From Clostridiales bacterium UBA1390 (GTDB taxonomy: Bacteria > Bacillota > Clostridia > Lachnospirales > Bianqueaceae), in assembly GCA_002305315.1 (NCBI GenBank), contig DBQQ01000048.1:1-23374 (forward strand): 23,374 nucleotides of DNA, in the 5' to 3' direction. A program made the translations under genes and the position numbers. The notes beneath the pieces are model-generated. The model did no database searches. It had not been told where the DNA came from and was given only the letters and a program-made list of their open reading frames with translations. Position 1 is the stretch's first letter; each line of letters opens with the position of its first letter. This document shows positions 17,162-23,374 of the stretch, piece after piece.

Positions 17162-18937
17162 CTATAAATGTATCTCCAATTTTTCCAATTGTTTCTTCTG
17201 CTGAATGATTTGCTGCAATTCTTCTGCCTGCCGGGCTCCTCTGAGCTGTTCATCCAGCGCCACCTGGCGAAGACGGCGTATCGTCTCCACCGCCAATTTC
17301 TCCAACTCCTCCCGCGTCTTGGGGAGTTCCTCTGTTACGATCCGAGTGAGCTTTTTCTGCTCCTCCTCATCACGAGCCAAACTGATCAGGTCCGCCGATA
17401 CAATCCTCTCCTGCCGCTTATCGAAGATATATTGCGCGGCGCGGCGAAAAATATTCTCTTCGGATTCTTTACCTTCTTTTTCCGGCGTTTTTTCTGGAAA
17501 ATCTGTTGGGCTCACCTGAGAAAAAAGCTGTGTCCTGCTGTCCGGATATTGAAGGAGCAGTGCTAATAACTGCACCTGCGTCTGTTCTAAGCCATCCGTG
17601 TGAGTATTCCGGTTTCCGCGAATCATCACCTGTCGCGCCTGCCGATACTCCTGCGTGCCGAAATTACGGCGTTCTTCTTCTACCTGCTTTGCCAGCGTCT
17701 CCTGCGAGATCCCCAGACGAGCCGCCACATCCCGGATATGGAGTTCCCTTTCTCCATCATCCTGGATTCTCATTAGACGATCGCGCATCTTCTTCATGGT
17801 CTCGATCTGGCCTTCCAGCGTATGGGTATCGCTGATTGCCAGTTCAAAATCCACCGGATCCATCGCCTTCTCGATCAATTCCTCGAAAGCCTGGGCTCCA
17901 TTCGCTTTGATAAACTCATCCGGATCTTTCGCGCCCGGAACCCGCATCACGCGTACTCTGAGCCCTGCATCCTCCAGTATGGGAATCGCGCGTCTCGCCG
18001 CGTTCGTCCCTGCCGTATCGCTGTCATACACCAGACAGACCTCTTCAAAATACCGTTTGAGAAGCAAAGCCTGTTCCGGTGTGAGCGCTGTCCCCAGGGA
18101 CGCCACCGCATTGTCAAATCCAGCCTGATGCAGCGAAAACACATCCATGTAGCCTTCTACCATCAATGCCTGTTTGCGCCGGCTCTTCTTCGCTAAGTTC
18201 ATGGCATACAGATTCTTTCGTTTGTTGAACAGCTCCGTATCCGACGAATTTAAGTATTTGGGTTCTCCTTTACCGATCACCCGGCCTCCGAAGGCAATCA
18301 CACGCCCCCGTATGTCAAAAATCGGAAACATGACCCGGTTGAAAAAACGATCATATACCCGGCTCGCGTCTCCTCCCATCAGACAGGCTGCTCGCAGAAG
18401 CTCTGGCTCATAGCCCTTACTCATCAGATAGCGGCTCAGCGCATCCCGACTGATCGGCGCGTACCCTAGACCAAACTTCTTCAAATACGCCTCCGACACC
18501 TGGCGGCCTGCCAAATACTCTCTGGCTGCCGCCCCATAAGGGCTCTTTACCAACTGGACGTAGAAAAACCGAGCGGCATCCCGGTTTGCCTCGTACATCC
18601 TCTCCCGGCGGGCAATTCTGGCCTTCTCCTTAGGAGACAGTTCCATCTCCGGCAGCGGAATATGCGCTTCTTCGGCTAGCTGCTGTACTGCCTCTACAAA
18701 AGATATGTTCTCCATATTCTGCAGGAACGTAAAAACATTGCCGCCAACACCGCAGCCAAAACAATGGTAGAACTGCTCCGCAGGATTAACCGAAAAGGAA
18801 GGCGTCTTCTCCCCATGAAACGGACAGAGGCCGAAGTAATTTCTCCCTTTACGAGTTAGTGAGACATAGCGAGAGATGACATTGACAATATCGCTCTTCT
18901 CTCGAATTTGCCGGATCAGTTCCTCCGGATAATACAC
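17162..18937 (-). CDS. dnaG: DNA primase DnaG
   Basis: The 591-residue primase makes RNA primers at the replication fork. It has an N-terminal CHC2-type zinc-binding domain (C38, H41, C59, C62), a catalytic core with the TOPRIM glutamate E261 (VEGYMD) and the metal-binding aspartates D305 and D307 in VYDSDTAG. A C-terminal DnaB-helicase-interaction region occupies about 430-591. Length is normal. The start is a GTG at 18937, giving MYYPEELIRQI, a typical DnaG N-terminus, with GGGAG and GAGG upstream. It leads the run dnaG-rpoD-trmK-nif3. Its leader contains a terminator-like hairpin (18981-19011). Confidence 0.96.
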   Translation of the reverse strand: MYYPEELIRQIREKSDIVNVISRYVSLTRKGRNYFGLCPFHGEKTPSFSVNPAEQFYHCFGCGVGGNVFTFLQNMENISFVEAVQQLAEEAHIPLPEMELSPKEKARIARRERMYEANRDAARFFYVQLVKSPYGAAAREYLAGRQVSEAYLKKFGLGYAPISRDALSRYLMSKGYEPELLRAACLMGGDASRVYDRFFNRVMFPIFDIRGRVIAFGGRVIGKGEPKYLNSSDTELFNKRKNLYAMNLAKKSRRKQALMVEGYMDVFSLHQAGFDNAVASLGTALTPEQALLLKRYFEEVCLVYDSDTAGTNAARRAIPILEDAGLRVRVMRVPGAKDPDEFIKANGAQAFEELIEKAMDPVDFELAISDTHTLEGQIETMKKMRDRLMRIQDDGERELHIRDVAARLGISQETLAKQVEEERRNFGTQEYRQARQVMIRGNRNTHTDGLEQTQVQLLALLLQYPDSRTQLFSQVSPTDFPEKTPEKEGKESEENIFRRAAQYIFDKRQERIVSADLISLARDEEEQKKLTRIVTEELPKTREELEKLAVETIRRLRQVALDEQLRGARQAEELQQIIQQKKQLEKLEIHL

Positions 18938-18980
18938 ACCTGCCTCACTCCCTTCCCAAGCTTATGAAAAGTACGTATCA

Positions 18981-19011
18981 TAAAACACAGGGGCCCTGAT
19001 GAGAGCCCCTG
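18981..19011 (-). terminator. Terminator or attenuator hairpin upstream of dnaG
   Basis: On the minus strand CAGGGGC (19011-19005) pairs with GCCCCTG (18994-18988), a perfect 7-bp stem with a 10-base loop, followed by TGTTTTATG. It may end rhamnosidase transcription. If the candidate dnaG promoter upstream is real, it would act as an attenuator in the dnaG leader. Confidence 0.65.
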
Positions 19012-19025
19012 CCTCGGTTTCATCC

Positions 19026-19056
19026 GGACACTACAATTATTCGACAAACTGTGTCC
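19026..19056. repeat. Inverted repeat in the dnaG upstream region
   Basis: GGACAC (19026-19031) and GTGTCC (19051-19056) are a perfect 6-bp inverted repeat separated by 19 bases. It lies between the candidate dnaG promoter and the terminator-like hairpin, so it would be in the leader RNA. The rest of 18938-19153 holds no gene. Confidence 0.35.
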
Positions 19057-19068
19057 AAATCCTTTTTC

Positions 19069-19097
19069 ATTTGAAAAAATTCTATCTAAATTGTGAA
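19069..19097 (-). promoter_or_regulatory. Candidate promoter of the dnaG operon
   Basis: On the minus strand TTCACA (19097-19092, five of six matches) and TCAAAT (19074-19069, four of six) are 17 bp apart. Transcription would start near 19062 and produce a leader of about 125 bases. No better candidate is seen between the rhamnosidase gene and dnaG, but the -10 is poor. Confidence 0.35.
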
Positions 19098-19153
19098 CTT
19101 CGGGATTTTGCCCGGAAAGAGCAGAGAAGCTCCCTCGATCTTTCGGCAGATTT

Positions 19154-21334
19154 TCAGTGATTTTCCACTTCTATCGGACTATAATACCGATAGCTTCCCG
19201 GCTCCACCTCGTATTTCCGAGTTCCAATATAGACTTCCGCACACACCGGCGTAGTCACCTCATAACACCATCCGGCCGGTGTTTTATGCCACTTCGAATG
19301 AACGAGACCTGCCTCTGTCTGAAGATACGCTTCCAGCTCTTCGAGGCGCGCATCTGGCTGCGGCGCAATCTTTACCTTCTGATATCCGGGAGCGAGCGGC
19401 GTAATGCCGGCGGCTACCTGATAGACCCAGTCCGCCACCGCGCCATAGGCATAATGGTTAAACGAGTTCATATCATCACTCCAGAACGATCCATCCTGAT
19501 GTATGCCGTCCCAGTGCTCCCAGATCGTTGTGGCGCCCCGCGTCACGGGATACAGCCAGGAAGGATACTCTTCTCTTAATAACAGATCATAGGCCAGCTT
19601 CGTCTCCCCATGGCTGCTCAATACATGCAGCAGATACGGAGTCCCTACGAATCCCGTCTCCAGATGATGTCCGCATGCTCGGATTTTCTCTGCCAGCTGC
19701 TGAACCGTCTTCTCCGGATCCTCGCAAAGGCGGAAATACAGCGCCAGCACGCATTCCGTCTGCGTATAATACTCTGGATATGTCGCCCGGAAAGTCTTTA
19801 GAATGTTCTGATACAACGCCTGATATGCGGACACCTCTTCTCCCAGCGCTTCTCCTGCACGTATCACCAGCTCGGTAGAATACGCATAGAATGCGGAAGC
19901 GATGAAATCCTCCCGACTGGATCCCTTATAGCTTCCAGACGGCGCATCCAGCCCCAGCCAGTCTCCATAATGCTCGCCGCCGGTCCATAGATACGGCGTA
20001 GTCGTATGAATCCCAATAGAGTCCACCCATTTCTTCATCATAGGAAACTGTTGCCGCAGCAATTCCAGGTCTCCATAGGCCTGGTACAGTTCCCAAGGAC
20101 AGATCGCCGCCGCATCGCCCCAAGCCGCGCTGCTCGGCTTCCATTTCCAGATATCCGGGATGATATGTCCAATCTGACCGTCCTCATTCTGATCCGCTGC
20201 CATGTCTGCCAGCCACTTGGTAAAGAACCTTTTGACATTAAAATTGAGGCAGGCCGTACGAATAAAGACCTGCGCATCCCCGGTCCAGCCCAGCCGCTCA
20301 TTTCGCTGCGGGCAATCGGTCGGAACATCTAAGAAATTGCCCTTCTGGCCCCAGATGACATTCTCAAACAGCTGATTCAGCAGCGGATGGGAACTATGCA
20401 GGTATCCGGTGCGCTTCATCGCAGAATGAACCACAATAGCGGTAAATTTCTCCTCTTTTGCGTTCATGGGCCCGCCCGGAAACTGATCGAGCCGAATATA
20501 ACGGAATCCAAAGAACGTCATCTTTGGCTTATACGTCTGCGCCCCCTCTTTACAGATGTACCGCAGTTTCGCCTTGGCCTCCCGGTAATTCGCGGTGTAG
20601 AAATTTCCTTCCTGATCCATGACTTCCGCATGGGACAGTTCCACCACCTCTCCCGAATGCGCCGTCAGCGAGAGCTCCACATATCCTGTAATCTCCTGGC
20701 CAAAATCCACCACCCTCTCGCCTGCTGGCGTCGTGAAGATTCGCGCGGGGTGAATCTGTTCCTGTTCCCGGATCTCCTCTCCCTGCTGCGGCAACAGCGC
20801 ATTCTCCTCCATATCCAGCACTCGTACGGGCATATTCGCACGCGGCATCATCGAAGCATCATAGGTTTCGCCATCATAGATCTCTGAGAAACGGATGCCG
20901 CTTTCTCCCCAAGTCCAGCTGCTGTCCGTGGCAAACGTATCCATGCTCCCATCCTGATAGACGACCTCGAGCTGTGCCAAGAGGCCTGCGGGTTTCTTCA
21001 TCTGATTCTGTTGTACCCAGGAATTTTCCCACCCCAACATAGGACTTCGATACCAGCCTTTTCCGACTGTCACCTCCAGTCTGTTTTCGGCTGCCAGAAG
21101 TTCCTTCACATCATAGGCCTGATACTGCAGGCGTGTCTCATAGGACGTCCACCCTGGTGCCAGGACAAATTCCCCGACGCGGTGCCCATTCAACATCGCC
21201 TCATATACGCCCCAGGCCGTCACATACAGTGTGGCCTGCTTTACGTCCTTTTCCAGTGTGAATTGTTTCTGATACAGCGGGCATACATCAGATGCCTCCC
21301 GGGATTCACAAATCCACCTTGCCTTCCATTCCAT
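19154..21334 (-). CDS. Alpha-L-rhamnosidase, GH78 family
   Basis: The 726-residue enzyme should cleave terminal alpha-L-rhamnose from glycosides such as plant flavonoids or polysaccharide fragments. N-terminal beta-sandwich domains (about 1-300) precede the (alpha/alpha)6-barrel catalytic domain (about 305-650) and a small C-terminal beta domain. The GH78 hallmark CPQRNERLGWTGDAQ lies at 341-355 and carries the proposed general acid glutamate E346. ATTIWEHWD near 620 carries the proposed second acid. There is no signal peptide, so it is likely intracellular. The start is the ATG at 21334 after AGGGGGGAAG; upstream in-frame codons lie in a hairpin and are rejected. It follows the F420 ligase-like gene by 68 bases. 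Confidence 0.92.
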   Translation of the reverse strand: MEWKARWICESREASDVCPLYQKQFTLEKDVKQATLYVTAWGVYEAMLNGHRVGEFVLAPGWTSYETRLQYQAYDVKELLAAENRLEVTVGKGWYRSPMLGWENSWVQQNQMKKPAGLLAQLEVVYQDGSMDTFATDSSWTWGESGIRFSEIYDGETYDASMMPRANMPVRVLDMEENALLPQQGEEIREQEQIHPARIFTTPAGERVVDFGQEITGYVELSLTAHSGEVVELSHAEVMDQEGNFYTANYREAKAKLRYICKEGAQTYKPKMTFFGFRYIRLDQFPGGPMNAKEEKFTAIVVHSAMKRTGYLHSSHPLLNQLFENVIWGQKGNFLDVPTDCPQRNERLGWTGDAQVFIRTACLNFNVKRFFTKWLADMAADQNEDGQIGHIIPDIWKWKPSSAAWGDAAAICPWELYQAYGDLELLRQQFPMMKKWVDSIGIHTTTPYLWTGGEHYGDWLGLDAPSGSYKGSSREDFIASAFYAYSTELVIRAGEALGEEVSAYQALYQNILKTFRATYPEYYTQTECVLALYFRLCEDPEKTVQQLAEKIRACGHHLETGFVGTPYLLHVLSSHGETKLAYDLLLREEYPSWLYPVTRGATTIWEHWDGIHQDGSFWSDDMNSFNHYAYGAVADWVYQVAAGITPLAPGYQKVKIAPQPDARLEELEAYLQTEAGLVHSKWHKTPAGWCYEVTTPVCAEVYIGTRKYEVEPGSYRYYSPIEVENH

Positions 21335-21360
21335 TCTTCTTCCCCCCTGAAATGACAATA

Positions 21361-21394
21361 GGAGACCCCCCACATCCTTTCGATGAGGGTCTCC
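21361..21394 (-). terminator. Hairpin between the F420 ligase-like and rhamnosidase genes
   Basis: GGAGACCC (21361-21368) and GGGTCTCC (21387-21394) form a perfect 8-bp stem, with an inner CATC/GATG stem. It starts 8 bases after the ligase stop. The following minus-strand tract TATTGTCATTT is only moderately T-rich, so it could be a leaky terminator that lowers expression of the rhamnosidase, or an RNA-processing or stability element. Confidence 0.55.
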
Positions 21395-21402
21395 CATGAT
21401 TT

Positions 21403-22602
21403 TTACTTTGTATAGTTATCGAAATATCCCTGTACGAGGATAATCGGTGTTCCCTTGTCCCCACTGCCGGATGTCAGATCCGCCAGGGATCCGATCAGGT
21501 CTGTCAGCCTTCTGGGCGTAGTTCCCTGGGAAACCATGTTGCCGGTCAGGCTCTCCGCCTTCGCGTCTTTCTCACGAATATAACCCGTGATCGCTTCCTG
21601 CAGCTCCTCTCCGGACAGCTTCGCAAAGTCATTATCCGCCAGATACTTCAGCTTCACCTCATTCGGCGTGCCTTCCAGCCCGCTGGTATACGCGGGCGAA
21701 ACCACAGGATCCGCCAGTTCCCAGATCTTACCCACAGGATCCTTAAAGGCGCCATCGCCGTAGACCATGACTTCGATCTGCTTTCCTGTCCGCTCCACCA
21801 GCTTCTTCTGGATACTGTCTACCACTTCCTGACAATGGATGGGGAACAGCTTCACCTTCTCCTCCGTTGCTTTGTTGGAACCCAGCAGACCATACCGATC
21901 ATTATATCCGCTGCCGTCTACACTCTGCGTCATCAGATCGTCAAGTCCCAACACCTTCTCGGCACCCGCTTGCTCAAGAATCCTCTTGGTCCGTTTGCGA
22001 GTATGAATATCACAGGTCAGAACATGCTTCGCATAGGGCAGAATCGCTGCCGGATGATTTGCAAAAATGATTTCCACCTCGGTTCCGCAGGACTGGATCA
22101 GCTCTTTATAATACTCCACATAATCCACACCCGTAAAAGTATGTTTGCGATAGCCGAATAATTCGCGGTATCTCTCCTCGCTCAGCACATCCGTCCACGG
22201 ATTCACACCGCTCTGATCCAGCACATCCATGTCGATCAGGTGATTGCCCACTTCATCAGAAGGATAACTCAGCATCAGAACGATCTTTTTGCACCCCATC
22301 GCAATTCCCTTCAAGCAGATCGCAAACCGATTGCGGCTCAGAATGGGGAACAGCACGCCGATAGTGTCGGATTCCATACGCGCCTTCACATCCTGTGCAA
22401 TCTGTTCCACCGTCGCGTAATTGCCCTGGGCTCTGGCCACTACCGCCTCGGTCACCGCGACCACATCCCGATCTCGCAGTGAAAAGCCCTCTGACGCAGC
22501 AGCCTGCATCACAGAATCCACCACGATCTCCGTGATATCATCGCCTTCTCGTATAATCGGCGCCCGAACACCTCTCGACACCGTACCTACCCATCTATCC
22601 AT
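21403..22602 (-). CDS. Coenzyme F420-0:L-glutamate ligase-like protein
   Basis: The 399-residue protein resembles the F420-0:gamma-glutamyl ligase (CofE-type) family, which adds glutamate by GTP-dependent amide ligation. Family-like segments include the N-terminal VRAPIIREGDDI, VVAVTEAVVARAQGN, YGDGAFKDP and VVSPAYTSGLEG. It is much longer than archaeal CofE (about 250 residues). No other F420 gene is in the window, and most gut Clostridia are not known to make F420, so the true substrate may be different. The ATG at 22602 has GGGGGAG upstream; the in-frame extension to 22701 lies in the leader and is rejected. A good promoter lies about 120 bases upstream. Confidence 0.8.
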   Translation of the reverse strand: MDRWVGTVSRGVRAPIIREGDDITEIVVDSVMQAAASEGFSLRDRDVVAVTEAVVARAQGNYATVEQIAQDVKARMESDTIGVLFPILSRNRFAICLKGIAMGCKKIVLMLSYPSDEVGNHLIDMDVLDQSGVNPWTDVLSEERYRELFGYRKHTFTGVDYVEYYKELIQSCGTEVEIIFANHPAAILPYAKHVLTCDIHTRKRTKRILEQAGAEKVLGLDDLMTQSVDGSGYNDRYGLLGSNKATEEKVKLFPIHCQEVVDSIQKKLVERTGKQIEVMVYGDGAFKDPVGKIWELADPVVSPAYTSGLEGTPNEVKLKYLADNDFAKLSGEELQEAITGYIREKDAKAESLTGNMVSQGTTPRRLTDLIGSLADLTSGSGDKGTPIILVQGYFDNYTK

Positions 22603-22721
22603 TACGACTCCCCCTGTAATTTTCTTGTTCACTCCATATTCGTCCCCAGGCCTTCGATTCTGGCAGCAACCTCGCGGCACAACACAAAATCTGCCGGGCA
22701 CAAATATGTCATGCTGCGCCT

Positions 22722-22750
22722 ATTGTACCATATTTCTTTTCCGCTGTCAC
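22722..22750 (-). promoter_or_regulatory. Sigma-A promoter of the F420 ligase-like gene
   Basis: On the minus strand GTGACA (22750-22745) and TACAAT (22727-22722) are exactly 17 bp apart, each matching five of six consensus positions, with an extended TGG before the -10. Transcription would begin near 22715, giving a leader of about 112 bases (22603-22715) in which I recognise no riboswitch. Confidence 0.8.
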
Positions 22751-22851
22751 TCTTTTTCTTATTAATGTTCGTTATGCCTTCCCTCTAAAAAGACTGGCGC
22801 CGACTGCGATTTCTACCGCAGCGCATTTCTCTCTGCTATGGGAGAATTTTA

Positions 22852-23374
22852 TACGCATCCCAAAAATTTCTCTGCCGCCGATCTCGCAGCTGCGTATAAT
22901 TCGCGAGAGTCTCCGTCCCTGAAGCGCCAAAAATGGTAATATCTTACAGATTTGTACGCAATCCCAAAAAATCCTCTGCCGCCGATCTCGCATCTGCGTA
23001 TAATTTGAGAGTGTCCCCGTCCCTATAGCGCAAGAAATGGTAATATCTTACAGATTTGTACGCAATCTCAAAAATTCATCTGCCGCTGATCTCGCAGCTG
23101 CGTATAATTCGCAAGAGTCTCCGTCCCTGCGGTGCAAGAAATGGAAATATCTTACAGATTTATACGCATCTGAAATATTTCTTTGCTGCTGATCTCGCAT
23201 CTGCGTATAATTCGCAAAAGTCTCCGTCCCTGCGGCGCAAGAAATGGAAATATCTTACAGATTTGTACGCATCTCAAAAATTCCTCTGCCGCCGATCTCG
23301 CAGCTGCGTATAATTCGCGAGAGTCTCCGTCCCTGAAGCGCCAAAATGGTAATATCTTACAGATTTGTACGCAA
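22852..23374. repeat. Tandem array of five ~103-bp units, continuing past the window edge
   Basis: TACGCA recurs at 22852, 22955, 23059, 23163, 23266 and 23368, giving five full units of 102-104 bp and the start of a sixth. Each unit runs from TACGCA through a conserved GATCTCGCA, CTGCGTATAATT, GTCCCTG and ATATCTTACAGATTT. Units carry small dyads: TCTCGC/GCGAGA, TGCG-N7-CGCA and GTAA-N4-TTAC. The centre alternates CGCAGCTGCG (units 1, 3, 5; itself a palindrome) with CGCATCTGCG (units 2, 4). Period lengths are not multiples of three and differ, so the array is not protein repeat coding. Sequence at 22796-22851 may be a decayed unit. Function unknown. Confidence 0.9.

Noticed and set aside
22603..22715. 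Riboswitch in the leader of the F420 ligase-like gene
   Set aside because: The leader is about 112 bases, but I could not match it to any known aptamer core or find a clear terminator or anti-SD pairing.
22772..22993. Minus-strand 73-codon reading frame next to the array
   Set aside because: Mostly made of repeat sequence, with no recognisable domain and no good ribosome binding site.
23056..23313. Plus-strand 85-codon reading frame in the repeat array
   Set aside because: It merely reads through repeat units whose lengths (102-104) are not multiples of three and shift frame; there is no ribosome binding site.
22852..23374. Repeat array as a CRISPR array
   Set aside because: Whole ~103-bp units repeat head to tail with no short constant repeat separated by unique spacers, and no cas genes are nearby.

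Overview
The window looks like a chromosomal segment of a gut-type Clostridia (Bacillota), most likely Lachnospiraceae. This rests on the dnaG-rpoD-trmK-nif3 gene order, a dedicated ECF transporter, an RpiR-type regulator, a two-[4Fe-4S] aldo/keto reductase, strong AGGAGG-type ribosome binding sites and mid-range base composition. The genus cannot be fixed from the sequence alone. Fifteen of the sixteen genes lie on the minus strand; only the first gene is on the plus strand. I see no rRNA, tRNA, CRISPR array, integrase or transposase.

Left part (1-6600). A plus-strand, iron-sulfur aldo/keto reductase has its own near-consensus promoter and terminator. Converging on it is a five-gene minus-strand operon. 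Read from its promoter near 6550 it is: ECF substrate-binding (S) protein, double ATPase, ECF transmembrane (T) protein, PHP-domain phosphoesterase-like protein, RpiR/SIS regulator. It looks like a self-contained uptake module with its own enzyme and sugar-phosphate-type regulator. The leader of the S gene can fold so that its Shine-Dalgarno sequence is buried in a long hairpin, and inverted repeats overlap the likely -35 element.

Middle (6592-9126). A NUDIX hydrolase, an AraC-family regulator (8-nt overlap with the NUDIX gene) and a Gfo/Idh/MocA dehydrogenase with its own extended -10 promoter. The NUDIX start lies directly after a strong bidirectional terminator.

Right-middle (9144-18937). 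A long run of minus-strand genes: dnaG, rpoD (sigA), trmK, a Nif3-family protein, a TGS-nucleoside kinase, a HelD-like RNA polymerase recycling helicase and a DUF5060/TIM-barrel glycoside hydrolase. It ends at a perfect 14-bp terminator stem. I see no internal terminator, so this may be one macromolecular-synthesis transcript with a carbohydrate gene at its tail.

Right end (18938-23374). An F420-0:glutamate ligase-like gene has a good sigma-A promoter and is followed by a GH78 alpha-L-rhamnosidase; a hairpin lies between them and another hairpin separates the pair from dnaG. Beyond it is a gene-free stretch of about 770 bases that is mostly a tandem array of roughly 103-bp units. The array runs off the window edge.

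The observations most worth following are the SD-sequestering leader of the orphan ECF S component (with the operator-like repeats just upstream), the unknown substrate of that ECF-PHP-RpiR module, and the 103-bp repeat array.
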